A stretch of 64,000 nt of DNA from JBPYCR01 sp051846935 (GCF_051846935.1 NZ_JBPYCS010000008.1:1-64000), one strand, 5' to 3'; positions 17,253-26,547 are shown, numbered from the stretch's first letter. Translations and numbers: made by a program. Notes: a model not told the origin generated them from the letters alone.

Positions 17253-17295
17253 AACTCCCCGCTTATGCTCTATAGCTAAACGGGGAGTTATTTAT
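17253..17295. terminator. Bidirectional rho-independent terminator
   Basis: AACTCCCCG (17253-17261) pairs with CGGGGAGTT (17281-17289). T-rich tracts follow on both strands, so it serves the 53-aa gene on plus and the ferredoxin gene on minus. Confidence 0.88.
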
Positions 17296-17346
17296 AGGCT
17301 GGATACATTTTTAACAAGTCCAATAATTATTAATGATACTTCAGCT

Positions 17347-17586
17347 TTATTTATTTCCAAAAAACTCTTCTGCTTTTTCCAAGTACACTTCATTTTCCGG
17401 TGTTAAATCATATTCCTCTACAATTGCATCTACCGGACATACTGCAACACACGCACCACAATCGATGCAAATATCTGGATCAATATAAAATTGGTCTGGT
17501 CCTTCTTCGATACAATCGACTGGGCATACACTTACACATTCGGCAGCCTTTTCGGCGCTGCATGGTTCTAGTATTACAAAAGCCAT
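17347..17586 (-). CDS. Ferredoxin with two iron-sulfur clusters (FdxA-like)
   Basis: The protein is 79 aa. Cysteines fall in two groups: CSAEKAAECVSVCPVDC near the N-terminus and CIDCGACVAVCPVDAI in the middle. The C-x7-C-x3-CP spacing of the first group fits the 7Fe type ([3Fe-4S] plus [4Fe-4S]), although a 2[4Fe-4S] arrangement cannot be excluded. It begins MAFVILEPC like other FdxA proteins. GGAGG precedes the ATG. It is a soluble electron carrier, monocistronic, ending at the shared terminator. Confidence 0.93.
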   Translation of the reverse strand: MAFVILEPCSAEKAAECVSVCPVDCIEEGPDQFYIDPDICIDCGACVAVCPVDAIVEEYDLTPENEVYLEKAEEFFGNK

Positions 17587-17978
17587 CTATAGTAACCTCC
17601 TTCGTTCGAGTGAAAAAATAACTGTATTATACTTCAATGATACATGACATTCCTTATACAAGTAAACAAATTACTATTAAAAAATTTGTGAACAATTTTA
17701 CCTTACGGGCAGTCGTTCTTATCGTAAAGTAAAACGTGAGGATACTTCTCCTCTGTTACATACGTAAACAGGGCATTATAACGCCACATAGAGAAAGGAT
17801 ACAGCTTTACAAATCGATGTGAAACCCTTGTTCGTTTTTTAGTTTACCCGGTTGATTTTTTTCAATCCTTCTTCTAAGCGTACCTTCAAACGTATATTTG
17901 TTGTATCGTTTTATACTTCGCCGTGATACGCCACCATTCAATTGCTTTCAGTTCGTACGATACATTAAAGCTTGATTC
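17587..17978. other. Intergenic stretch, nothing recognised
   Basis: This lies upstream of the ferredoxin gene and downstream of topB. No ORF with a ribosome-binding site, no T-tailed hairpin for topB and no known repeat were seen. The ferredoxin promoter should lie within the first 100 bp. Confidence 0.5.
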
Positions 17979-20153
17979 CTATTTCTTCAGTTTAGCCAAT
18001 GCTTCTGCAAGTGCATTGTTTGTAAACTGGTCATCCTGCTTTTTTAAATACTGATTCACTTCACGTTTGGAAACATATTTGTTCTTTTCACGCTTTTTAC
18101 GTTCATTGAAGCTCGATCGTTTTTCTCGATGTCCGCAAGCACACATAAATTGCTGCCCATCGCCTTCCCCACGAAGCTCTAACCGTTTATGACAGTTCGG
18201 ACAACGTGCATTCGTTCGCTTTGCAATGTTTTTCTTATGATTGCACGAACGATCCTGACAGACAAGCATTCTACCATGTTTGTTTTTAATCTCAAGCATA
18301 AGTTTATCGCATTTCGGACATTTCGTTCCCGTTATGTTATCGTGTTTAAATTTCTCATCGCTATTTTTAATTTCTTGAACAATCTGCTTCGTATATTGTT
18401 TCATCTCGTTAATAAACTGTTCCTTGGTCAGCTTCCCTTGTGCGATTTGGCTCAGCTTTTGTTCCCACTCTGCTGTTAAGGCCGGAGATCGCAATTCGTT
18501 CGGTACGAGCTCAAGTAGTTGTTTCCCCTTAGAAGTAATGAATATATATTTCCCTCTTAACTCCATATAGGCACCATGAAACAGCTTTTCAATAATGTCA
18601 GCGCGCGTTGCTACCGTACCGAGCCCACCTGTTTGATTAATTGTCTCTGCTAAATGTTTTTCTTCCGCACGCATATACCGAACAGGGTTTTCCATAGCCT
18701 TTAAAAGTGTTCCTTCTGTAAAACGCTCTTGTGGCTTCGTTTCCCCACTTGTAAGAGAAATACGAAGATTTGTTAACGATTCCCCTTTTTTAAATTTTGG
18801 TAGCTCTTGCTCATTATCCTCATCATTTGCACTATTTATTTGTTGCTTATAAATCGCTTTCCAGCCTTGCTTTATAACTCTGTTTCCATTTGCAGTAAAT
18901 TGCTCATTCGCAATACTTACTATAATCGTCGTCCGCTCGTACTCATGCGCCTCGGAAAGAACAGCTAAAAATCGCTTTACAACAAGCTCATAAATCTTGC
19001 GCTCTTTAGAAGTTAAATCTTCTAAAATTACAGGCTCTTCCGTTGGAATAATCGCATGATGGTCAGATACTTGCGCATCATTAACGACAGATTTTGGTAG
19101 TTTCCAAACATTTTTGCGTATCTTTCTTGCGGTATTTGCATAGTGATCGACTCCACATGCGTCCAATCGATCATTTATTGTTGAAACAATGTCAGATGAA
19201 AGCACACGTGAATCGGTTCTTGGATATGTAAGTACCTTATGCTGTTCATATAATTTTTGCATGAGCGACAACGTTTCTTTACCGGAATATCCGAAGAGAC
19301 GGTTGGCATCCCGTTGCAGCTCGGTTAAATCGTATAACTGTGGTGCATAGCTTTTCTTCAGTGTCGTATCTATCTTAATAATTTTCGCTTCTTTATTTTT
19401 TAAGTTTTCATAAAGCTTTGTCGCCTTATCTTTGGAAAAAATGCGGTCGTTATTTTCCCCATCCCGCCACGTAAGTGTTACGCCTGTTTGAGTTTTTGCT
19501 TCTATACGGTAAAAGGTTTGCGGTTGGAACTGTTGAATTTCCCTTTCACGAGCGGCTATCATTCCAAGTGTCGGTGTTTGCACCCTTCCACTCGATAATT
19601 GCGCATTGAATTTAGTTGTAAGTGCGCGAGTTGCATTTAATCCTACATACCAATCCGCTTCCGAACGTGCGACCGCAGATGCATATAACGGCAAATACTT
19701 TTTACCTGATTGTAAATTGCGAAAGCCGTCTTGAATGGCTTTATTCGTTACGGACGAAATCCAGAGTCGCTTAATCGGTTTATTCACACGAGACTTTTCA
19801 ATGATCCAGCGTGCTACAAGCTCTCCTTCTCTACCCGCGTCCGTTGCAATGACAATTTCTTTCACATCTTTCCGATTTAACTGCTGCTTCACTGTCGCAA
19901 ATTGTTTACCCGTTTTTGGCATCACGACTAACTGTAAATGCTTAGGAAGCATTGGTAAATCTTCTAACCGCCACGTCTTATATTTTGCATCATATTTTTC
20001 TGGATCGGCTAATGTAACTAAATGACCTAACGCCCACGTAACTATATATTTAGAGCCTTCCATAAAGCCATTTCCCTTTTTCGTGCAATTCAATACGTTG
20101 GCAAGATCACGACCAACGGAAGGTTTTTCTGCTAAAACAACGGTTTTGCTCAT
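17979..20153 (-). CDS. topB: DNA topoisomerase III
   Basis: The protein is 724 aa, a type IA topoisomerase. It has a TOPRIM domain (TVVLAEKPSVGRDLA, IVIATDAGREGELVAR with the DxD-like acidic motif), the catalytic Tyr in VLTYPRTDSR, SSGRVQTPTLG and TEGTLLKAM. A C-terminal zinc-ribbon region (CPKCDKLMLEI, CQDRSCNHKK, CPNCHKRLELR, CACGHREKR) follows, then a basic tail. It relaxes and decatenates single-strand-containing DNA. The ATG at 20153 (MSKTVVLAEKPS) has AAAGGA upstream; the ten-codon extension lacks support. Confidence 0.96.
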   Translation of the reverse strand: MSKTVVLAEKPSVGRDLANVLNCTKKGNGFMEGSKYIVTWALGHLVTLADPEKYDAKYKTWRLEDLPMLPKHLQLVVMPKTGKQFATVKQQLNRKDVKEIVIATDAGREGELVARWIIEKSRVNKPIKRLWISSVTNKAIQDGFRNLQSGKKYLPLYASAVARSEADWYVGLNATRALTTKFNAQLSSGRVQTPTLGMIAAREREIQQFQPQTFYRIEAKTQTGVTLTWRDGENNDRIFSKDKATKLYENLKNKEAKIIKIDTTLKKSYAPQLYDLTELQRDANRLFGYSGKETLSLMQKLYEQHKVLTYPRTDSRVLSSDIVSTINDRLDACGVDHYANTARKIRKNVWKLPKSVVNDAQVSDHHAIIPTEEPVILEDLTSKERKIYELVVKRFLAVLSEAHEYERTTIIVSIANEQFTANGNRVIKQGWKAIYKQQINSANDEDNEQELPKFKKGESLTNLRISLTSGETKPQERFTEGTLLKAMENPVRYMRAEEKHLAETINQTGGLGTVATRADIIEKLFHGAYMELRGKYIFITSKGKQLLELVPNELRSPALTAEWEQKLSQIAQGKLTKEQFINEMKQYTKQIVQEIKNSDEKFKHDNITGTKCPKCDKLMLEIKNKHGRMLVCQDRSCNHKKNIAKRTNARCPNCHKRLELRGEGDGQQFMCACGHREKRSSFNERKKREKNKYVSKREVNQYLKKQDDQFTNNALAEALAKLKK

Positions 20154-20551
20154 TATCAAAAATCCTTTCTTCGTTACAAACATGCTACGTTTCTTTTCTA
20201 TACCTACTTTACCATATCAAACCATATTCAGCTTGCTATTTATACATAAAAGCTACGTTCATTTGCTAAAGGGAACAGAATAGAATCGATAGTAAGATTG
20301 TATAACTGCACCATAATGATAATTGAAAAAGGTCTGTTTACCAGATTCGCGCGTATACAGAAAAGGCGCTTTCAGAAGGATAAAATGAGGAGCGTAAGTG
20401 GAGTGAAAAACAAGGAAATAAACCCCGGACACATGTAAACTTTAAGGAGTTCGAGTACAGTGTATCCGGTTCATATAAAGCAACTTTTTTATTAAAATGT
20501 AATTTTTGAAAAGAACTATACATCCCCGAAACAAACCGCCCTTACCCGCAC
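20154..20551. other. Intergenic stretch, no gene
   Basis: A 61-codon frame on minus has no ribosome-binding site and an atypical composition. The block at about 20350-20470 (AAAAGGCGCTTTCAGAAGG and GGACACATGTAAAC) has a different base texture from its flanks and may be a dispersed repeat, but no second copy is seen in the window. Confidence 0.4.
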
Positions 20552-21580
20552 CTACGTAAAGTATTCAAGCGTTGCTTCTGGAAAGTAATTTTCAATATAC
20601 CGTCCGAGCGTATCTTTTATATCTTCCTGTTCTTCGTTTTGATAGACGTACTTGCCAATCCCGTATCTTCCCCATTTCCATTTACGCTTTGCTTCATCGA
20701 GTTCAAGCTTTGTCATTGGATAATTTTCCTGGATCACCCTTTTTGCCGGCTTCGTAAAACGGTGCTGAATCATTTCAAAGGTTAACCCCTTTTTGGCGAA
20801 ATTAGGAAGCATTGCTTCTAGCTTCTCAAACATTTCGTGATAACCAGCCTTCCACCCTTCATGTAAATAGATCGGTGCCACGATAAATCCTAATGGATAC
20901 CCTGCTTCGGCTACTTTTGCTGCCGCTTCAATCCGTTCATGCAATCGAGAAGTACCTGGTTCAAAAAATTTAATAACATAATCGTCGTTAATACTAAACC
21001 GAAAACGTGTACGTCCTTTGTGATCGGCATCAAGTAAATGATCCACATGGGCAAATTTTGTCACAAAACGCAGTTTCCCATGCTCGGATCGGCCGAAATA
21101 TTCGATTGCGCGCTTCAACGTATGTGTCAAATGATCAACACCTACAATGTCTGACGTACACGATGCTTCAAAACGAGTGAATTCTGGAGCTCTTTCTGCC
21201 ATATACTGTTCTGCTTGGTCAAAAATCTCATCGACATTTACATATGTACGAATATATGGCTTACTGCCCATCGTAGTCTGTAAATAACAATAATGACAAT
21301 GGCCCATACATCCCGTCGCTAAAGGGATTGCATATTCAGCGGATGGCTTTGACGTATCAAATTTCATTGTTTTACGAAGTCCAACAACGAGCGTAGACTT
21401 TGCAATTCGGTATTTCTGAAAGTGATTGTCTCCTGGTAAATTACGAATCTGATTATGGGAGGTTGTTTCCCGAATTTCTATTCCCATTTTAGTAAATTTA
21501 TCTATTAATGTCTTTCCAAGTGAATATTCCATTGCCTGTGGTTCAACATAAACGAGCTGAGGTACAAACGGTTTAACCAT
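20552..21580 (-). CDS. splB: Spore photoproduct lyase
   Basis: The protein is 342 aa, the same length as B. subtilis SplB. The radical SAM cysteines are C91, C95 and C98 in CMGHCHYCY, and the catalytic cysteine is C141 in EASCTSDIVG. The enzyme uses S-adenosylmethionine and a [4Fe-4S] cluster to repair 5-thyminyl-5,6-dihydrothymine in germinating spores, so the organism very likely forms endospores. Its start overlaps splA by 8 bp. Expression in the forespore by SigG is expected from the family. Confidence 0.97.
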   Translation of the reverse strand: MVKPFVPQLVYVEPQAMEYSLGKTLIDKFTKMGIEIRETTSHNQIRNLPGDNHFQKYRIAKSTLVVGLRKTMKFDTSKPSAEYAIPLATGCMGHCHYCYLQTTMGSKPYIRTYVNVDEIFDQAEQYMAERAPEFTRFEASCTSDIVGVDHLTHTLKRAIEYFGRSEHGKLRFVTKFAHVDHLLDADHKGRTRFRFSINDDYVIKFFEPGTSRLHERIEAAAKVAEAGYPLGFIVAPIYLHEGWKAGYHEMFEKLEAMLPNFAKKGLTFEMIQHRFTKPAKRVIQENYPMTKLELDEAKRKWKWGRYGIGKYVYQNEEQEDIKDTLGRYIENYFPEATLEYFT

Positions 21581-21821
21581 ACGTATCCTCTATTCCAAAC
21601 ACATTTTCATATGCTTGCTCTGCCTCTGCTTCTGTTTTATATATAGCAAGTTCCTCTGTTAACGGGTAATACGTCTCGTACAGAAACAATGCCATTTGTG
21701 ATGGATCATCTGGATGAGCAACGATCGCTGCTTCTTGCACGTTGGCAACATCTTGGGCATGCGGATTACGTATAATAACGTACACAACTTCACCAGGCTG
21801 ATACGATTGATTTATATTCAT
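21573..21821 (-). CDS. splA: SplA, regulator of spore photoproduct lyase
   Basis: The protein is 82 aa (B. subtilis SplA is 79 aa), with SYQPGEVVYVIIRNPHAQ and an alternating beta pattern. Known SplA is a negative regulator of the splAB operon. The ATG has GAGGAAAGGTG upstream. It overlaps splB, keeping the classical splA-splB order. Confidence 0.92.
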   Translation of the reverse strand: MNINQSYQPGEVVYVIIRNPHAQDVANVQEAAIVAHPDDPSQMALFLYETYYPLTEELAIYKTEAEAEQAYENVFGIEDTYG

Positions 21822-21908
21822 CTATTTCACCTTTCCTCTATTATGTTTGCCATTATTATGACCGGAAGCAGTCCAATTTATAATAGAAACAGGAAAAGTG
21901 TGCATCGA

Positions 21909-22844
21909 TTAAGGTACAGCGAGTGCATGCGCCAAATAAAACAAAAATGGAATTGTCATTATACATAACACCGTTGTCAAAAAAACACCAAGCGCAGCAA
22001 AAAACGCATCCCCTCCATACGTTTGTGCATATAGTGAAATTGTTGGCGCGGACGGCATACCTGCTACGATTACAGCAATGACTAAGAGCGTATGCGGAAC
22101 AGAAAATAAAATAAATACAAATAATAAAACCGGCAGAAGCAGTAGCTTAAAGAAAGCCGCATTCCATAAATATATATTTTTAACAAGAAGTGGAATATCT
22201 CCCCAAGTAATTCTAGCCATTAAGCTTCCGATAACAATCATCGATAACGGTATTGTCATTTTACCGACAAGCTCCAATGTATTCGTTACCATGAAAGGCA
22301 AATGAAGCGGGGAAAACAAAAGGATAAGACCAAAGCACGTTGAAAATATCCCAGGATTTAAAAAAATACGTTTCCAATCCACCGTTTGTTTATTCGCTGT
22401 AAATAAATAAATTCCATAAGTCCAAATTAACATTAAGTAACAAATATTAAACATCGTCAAATAAACAATCCCAGACTCTTGAAACAAAATGAAAATGACT
22501 GCATATCCAATAAACCCTTGATTGCCGAATATAATTAGACTTTCATATACTTTCCTTTGTCCATTAGGTAACCGGGCACGCTTTTCCAGCCAACGTCCAA
22601 AGATAACGGAAATAGTTAAAATATAAATCGACATAGACATGAGCCAAAACAATTCTTTTATATATGAATGCGAAAACGGAATATCAAGTGAATAAATAAT
22701 AAGTGCAGGCAACGTCATGTGCAAAATAAGCTTTGTTAGCACAGTATTCGCTTGTTCCGTTAACACATTTTTCTTTCTTGCAATAAATCCCGCAAAAGCG
22801 ACGCTATACAAAACGAGCATCTCTTGGATAAATTCTACAGTCAT
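21909..22844 (-). CDS. AEC family (auxin efflux carrier-like) transporter
   Basis: The protein is 311 aa with eight to ten membrane segments. The N-terminal half has GFIARKKNVLTEQANTVLTK and LILHMTLPALIIYSL. The second half has PLSMIVIGSLMARI and AGMPSAPTISLYAQTYGGD, both AEC/Mem_trans hallmarks. Bacterial AEC proteins export organic acids such as malate or malonate; the substrate here is unknown. It lies upstream of splA but is separated by about 87 bp. Confidence 0.9.
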   Translation of the reverse strand: MTVEFIQEMLVLYSVAFAGFIARKKNVLTEQANTVLTKLILHMTLPALIIYSLDIPFSHSYIKELFWLMSMSIYILTISVIFGRWLEKRARLPNGQRKVYESLIIFGNQGFIGYAVIFILFQESGIVYLTMFNICYLMLIWTYGIYLFTANKQTVDWKRIFLNPGIFSTCFGLILLFSPLHLPFMVTNTLELVGKMTIPLSMIVIGSLMARITWGDIPLLVKNIYLWNAAFFKLLLLPVLLFVFILFSVPHTLLVIAVIVAGMPSAPTISLYAQTYGGDAFFAALGVFLTTVLCIMTIPFLFYLAHALAVP

Positions 22845-23007
22845 CCCATTCGAACCACTCCCATAATGTAACGTATGAAAATAATCGACGAATGGTTATT
22901 ACCGATAAAAGCGAGCCATCAGAGGGAAAGCGTTCACGAATCGGTCACGCACACCTCAAAATCAAACCCATACAATATGTTAGAAAGCTGAAAAGGGTTT
23001 GGTGACT

Positions 23008-23643
23008 ATGCTTTTTTATATGGGGTTATTTTTTTTAGTCGTAGCAGTTAGTATCGATGGATTCGGTGTAGGAATTACGTATGGTTTGAGAAAAATTAAA
23101 GTACCAGTTAACGCGCTCGTTATTATTATGATTTGCTCAGGTGCAATTGTATTTCTATCGATGAAAATCGGTTCTATTTTGCAAACATTTATATCTCCCG
23201 TTACGGCAAAGCTGCTCGGTGGATTAATATTAATTTGTTTAGGCTTTTTTGTTTTATTTCAGATGATTCGTTCAAAAGTAAATACTGTCAAGATGACCGT
23301 GCAATCAACAAAGAGATTTCGCGATATTAAAACAGTGCTTGCCACACCCGATCAAGCTGATCTTGACCAATCTGGGATTATTTCTGCAAAAGAAGCGGTC
23401 TTACTCGGTACGGCGTTAGCCTTGGATGCTTTTGGTGCAGGCTTAGGGGCTGCTCTACTTGGTTATTCCCCTTTAGTAACGACAATTTTGATTGCCTTTA
23501 CGAGTGGACTATTCGTATTTTCCGGGATAAAAATAGGCTTATTGCTTTCTAAAAATAAACATATGGAAAAATTATCTTTATTGCCTCCATTATTACTAAT
23601 TGCTCTAGGAATGTTTAACATCTTGCAAAATAATGCATTCTAA
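23008..23643 (+). CDS. ytaF: Sporulation membrane protein YtaF
   Basis: The protein is 211 aa with six membrane segments in two MntP-like halves: VAVSIDGFGVGITYGLRK and GTALALDAFGAGLGAALLG. Both carry an Asp and a Gly-rich motif typical of YtaF/MntP proteins. A soluble loop between them has DQADLDQSGIISAKEA, an EF-hand-like acidic segment seen in YtaF. Sporulation genes of this type affect spore cortex or coat assembly. Start is uncertain among TTG 22999, GTG 23002 and ATG 23008; AAAAGGG is about 10 nt before the ATG. Confidence 0.88.
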   Translation: MLFYMGLFFLVVAVSIDGFGVGITYGLRKIKVPVNALVIIMICSGAIVFLSMKIGSILQTFISPVTAKLLGGLILICLGFFVLFQMIRSKVNTVKMTVQSTKRFRDIKTVLATPDQADLDQSGIISAKEAVLLGTALALDAFGAGLGAALLGYSPLVTTILIAFTSGLFVFSGIKIGLLLSKNKHMEKLSLLPPLLLIALGMFNILQNNAF

Positions 23644-23707
23644 CAATTCATACGTACGCAAAAAGGAGTTAAGAAATAATAGAGAAAGGGGATTTTGTAA
23701 CGGATTT

Positions 23708-23965
23708 GCTCATGGAATATACGCGCCTTTCCCGAAAACGAGAGGTGAGCCTTCACGTGCTACAACGCACAGTGGGGTCTCACCGATCTTTTCCTTAAGG
23801 CTGCTAAGAAACTGTCGTGTTTTGAGAAATGTCTTTTCGTTAATAAAAAGAGGATGCCCTTAATGCTGTTGTTGTAGTGGAAGGCGGCGACTCCCTCCGA
23901 GAAAGTTCCAGCCGAAAAAGCATGAGGAAGAACCTGGACTGTGCTCAAGTCCAAACACTCCTCTT
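23708..23965. repeat. Dispersed intergenic repeat, type A (two halves)
   Basis: The first half has CGAGAGGTGAGCCTTCACG and GTGGGGTCTCACCGATCTT. The second half (about 23876-23930) has GGCGGCGACTCCCTCCGAGA and CAGCCGAAAAAGCATGAGG. GGTCTCACCGATCT is shared with the copy near 15690. Stop codons in all frames and no ribosome-binding site argue against a gene. Confidence 0.6.
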
Positions 23966-24027
23966 TCATTTAATGCATACGACTCTACACCCGAGTATTT
24001 AAATGATTTATTACACGATTGAATTCC

Positions 24028-24819
24028 TTATAGCGCCTTTACAAGTGCACCATCAACCACAAGTCCTTGACCTGTAATATACGTATTGGCACCAGATGCT
24101 AGAAAAACAACCATTTTAGCAAACTCATCCGGTTGCCCGTATCTTTTCATTGGGATTTTTTCGGTTGCTTCTTTCATAAGTTCCTCTGCATCGATGCCTT
24201 TTTCCTTTGCCCAAGCACGATTTAATTCAATTGTCCGATCTGTTTCAATCATTCCAGGCCCGACCGTATTAACTAAAATATTATATGGTGCAAATTCTTG
24301 GGCAAGGCTTTTAGTTAATCCGAGCACACCCGGTCGCATCGTATTTGATAGAATTAGTTGATCGATGCTTTGTTTGATCGAAGAGGAAGTAATGTTTACA
24401 ATTCGTCCTTCTTGCTGCTTTTTCATATATGGAATAACTGCTTTTGTCATCCGCACGACGCTAAGTAAATTTTGTTCAAACGCATGATACCAATCAGCTT
24501 CATCCATATCCAAAAATCCCCCTGCAGGTGGTCCGCCAGCATTATTAATTAAGACATCTACTGTCTCTCTTTTCTTTTTAACTTCGTTTATCAAACGTTC
24601 AATCTGATTCTTATCCTTCATATCGCACGTTACATAATGCACGTTTTCGTTACCGGTCGTTTCTATTATTTCTTTCGCCGCTTCCTTTAACGTCGATTCC
24701 GTTCGACTACTAATAAAGACAAATGCATCTTCTTTTGCTAATTCCATCGCGATCGCTTTTCCAAGTCCTTTGCTTGCTCCAGTTACAATTACCGTTTTAT
24801 TTTCTAAATATAAATCCAT
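24028..24819 (-). CDS. Short-chain dehydrogenase/reductase lacking a canonical YxxxK
   Basis: The protein is 263 aa. It has the NAD(P) motif VTGASKGLGKAIAMEL (about 11-26), DVLINNAGG, the catalytic Ser region VNITSSSIKQ, and PG near VNTVGPGMIETDR. Where YxxxK is expected the sequence reads QLILSNTMRPGVLGLTK, so Tyr and Lys appear replaced by Ser-Asn-x-x-Arg. A subgroup of beta-ketoacyl reductase-like SDRs shares this change. Substrate unknown. ATG at 24819 has AAAGGA 11 nt upstream; a longer frame to 25008 lacks support. Confidence 0.9.
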   Translation of the reverse strand: MDLYLENKTVIVTGASKGLGKAIAMELAKEDAFVFISSRTESTLKEAAKEIIETTGNENVHYVTCDMKDKNQIERLINEVKKKRETVDVLINNAGGPPAGGFLDMDEADWYHAFEQNLLSVVRMTKAVIPYMKKQQEGRIVNITSSSIKQSIDQLILSNTMRPGVLGLTKSLAQEFAPYNILVNTVGPGMIETDRTIELNRAWAKEKGIDAEELMKEATEKIPMKRYGQPDEFAKMVVFLASGANTYITGQGLVVDGALVKAL

Positions 24820-24892
24820 TTGTATACCAATCCTTTCATTGTTAGCGTATTCGGAAAATAATGTAGTCGGAGAGGTTTTCTGATTTTTTTCA

Positions 24893-24985
24893 TTCTTGGA
24901 CGATACTCGCTTTCCACGGGCGAGTAGTGAGCCTCCCCGAGCTAAAGTCTCGCATCTTTCATTCGCTCGTGCCTGAGAACTTTCC
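24893..24985. repeat. Dispersed intergenic repeat, type A
   Basis: TACTCGCTTTCCACGGGCGA, GAGCCTCCCCGAGC and AAGTCTCGCATCTTTCATTC match the same family as near 15640 and 56160. Confidence 0.65.
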
Positions 24986-25111
24986 ATACTTTCCCTACTT
25001 TCATCCACAAACCCTATTAATATTGCTTAGTTATTTATTATTTCATTATCGCATTCGTATAAATCTTTTCGCAACTGCTACTTATTAAAAAATGAGTCTA
25101 TTTGTAAGTCG

Positions 25112-25178
25112 GTCTTGATGCGTTGATCGCCGTTGCCATATGCTTCGCTTTCTGTGGGCAACGCCTCAAATAGTTTAC
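25112..25178 (-). repeat. Dispersed repeat, GTTGCC type (single copy, reversed)
   Basis: CGCCGTTGCCATATGCTTCG and CTTTCTGTGGGCAACGCCTC are the reverse complement of the right part of the 244-bp unit arrayed at 28.9-29.7 kb. It shows that unit also exists as a solitary element. Confidence 0.75.
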
Positions 25179-25198
25179 TCACATTTTTTGAAAACATC

Positions 25199-25246
25199 TT
25201 GAATTCTTGTGTATATTGTGTATAATGTATATATACACTATACACA
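25199..25246 (+). promoter_or_regulatory. Promoter and near-perfect 30-bp palindromic operator
   Basis: TTGAAT (25199-25204) and TATAAT (25221-25226) are spaced by 16 bp. Across the -10 lies a palindrome at 25217-25246: TGTGTATA at the left end, TATACACA at the right end, with TGTATATATACA at the centre. Only one base pair of the 30 bp is mismatched. It is the likely autoregulatory site of the GntR-type regulator that follows. Confidence 0.75.
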
Positions 25247-25303
25247 TTAAGTATAAAATTACTAAAATACAATCTGCTTTTTTCTTTGGAGGTGAACGTG
25301 ACC

Positions 25304-25681
25304 ATGAATATTTTATTGGATACAAATAGTAAAGAACCTCTCTTTTTGCAAATAAAAGAACAGATAAAACAGCATATTTTTAACGGTAAGTTAGAAGAAG
25401 GGGAAGCGTTACCTTCCATGCGACTGCTCGCTAAGGAGCTTAAGATAAGCGTAATAACAACAAAAAGAGCTTACGAAGAACTTGAGCAAGAAGGATATGT
25501 CGTATCAGCAGTAGGCAAAGGGACATTCGTAGCCGGACAACAACCGCACGTACTAAAAGAATGGCAAATGCGCGAATTGGAAAATGAGCTTGAAAAAATC
25601 ATTAAAAGTGCTAAAAGACTTGGGTTAACTAAACAGGAAATTATTGAACTACTTGATGTTTACTACGAGGAGGAAATGTAA
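25304..25681 (+). CDS. GntR family transcriptional regulator (YtrA subfamily)
   Basis: The protein is 125 aa. It has a winged helix (PLFLQIKEQIKQHIFNGKLE, then LPSMRLLAKELKISVITTKR, then YVVSAVGKGTFVA) and a short helical C-terminal dimerisation segment, the YtrA-type size. YtrA regulators repress ABC transporter operons and respond to cell-envelope antibiotics. The ATG at 25304 is 11 nt from GGAGG; a GTG at 25298 is also possible. It is followed 1 bp later by an ABC ATPase gene. Confidence 0.9.
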   Translation: MNILLDTNSKEPLFLQIKEQIKQHIFNGKLEEGEALPSMRLLAKELKISVITTKRAYEELEQEGYVVSAVGKGTFVAGQQPHVLKEWQMRELENELEKIIKSAKRLGLTKQEIIELLDVYYEEEM

Positions 25682-25682
25682 C

Positions 25683-26531
25683 GTGAATACAGTCGAATTT
25701 AAACATGTAAGTAAAAAGAGAAAGGATTTCTCTATCGATAATCTGTCTATGACCATTCCTGAAGGCTATATTACTGGGTTTATTGGGCCAAACGGCAGCG
25801 GGAAAACGACAATTATCCAAATGATGATGAATATCTTACAATTAGATGCCGGGGAAATACAGTTGTTCGGAACAACGCACAAAGATTCGCAAGCTAAGCA
25901 GCATATCGGCTTTGTATACGATGATTTATACGTGTACGAGGAATTTACAATCCAAAAAATGAAAGCTTTTATTGCTCCCTTGTATGCCACATGGAATGAA
26001 CAACTATTTCAAACGCTTTTAAAGAAATTTGAACTGCCCGATCAAAAAAAGCTTAAGCACTTTTCAAAGGGGATGAAAATGAAATGCTCCCTTCTATTTG
26101 CCCTTGCACACGAACCTAAGTTTATCGTGATGGATGAACCAACATCCGGACTGGACCCGATTTTCCGAAGAGAACTGCTTAGTATTTTGCAGCAGCTGAT
26201 GATAAAAGAAAGACAGACAATTTTTTTGTCCACTCATATTACTACGGACTTAGACAGAATAGCTGATTATATTATTTTCATTAATGAAGGACAAATTGTA
26301 TTGCAAAAATCTATGGAGGAGTTAAGAGAACAATTTCATCTTATAAAAGGAAAAAAAGAGTTACTTGATGACGATATTCGCAATTTATTTCGAGGCTATC
26401 GAGAAACTGAGGTCGGTTTTGAAGCTTTATTCGAAGGCAATCCTGAGATTTTCAAGCCATTTTTCAAAGAAGTGTTAATTGAGAATGCATCGATAGAAGA
26501 CATTATGTATTTTATTACAAAAAAGATGTAG
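25683..26531 (+). CDS. ABC transporter ATP-binding protein (YtrB-like)
   Basis: The protein is 282 aa. Walker A is GPNGSGKTTIIQ (about 36-47), the signature is LKHFSKGMKMKCSLLFALAH (FSKGMKMK in place of LSGGQ) and Walker B is FIVMDEPTSGLDP. GTG start with GAGGAGG upstream, 1 bp after the regulator stop. It should energise the membrane proteins encoded downstream; direction is probably export, given the ABC-2 type partners. Confidence 0.92.
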   Translation: MNTVEFKHVSKKRKDFSIDNLSMTIPEGYITGFIGPNGSGKTTIIQMMMNILQLDAGEIQLFGTTHKDSQAKQHIGFVYDDLYVYEEFTIQKMKAFIAPLYATWNEQLFQTLLKKFELPDQKKLKHFSKGMKMKCSLLFALAHEPKFIVMDEPTSGLDPIFRRELLSILQQLMIKERQTIFLSTHITTDLDRIADYIIFINEGQIVLQKSMEELREQFHLIKGKKELLDDDIRNLFRGYRETEVGFEALFEGNPEIFKPFFKEVLIENASIEDIMYFITKKM

Positions 26532-26547
26532 AAAAGGAGGATTTATA

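Noticed and set aside
20338..20523. 61-codon minus frame in the topB-splB gap
   Set aside because: No ribosome-binding site; composition unlike neighbours; more likely repeat-derived DNA.
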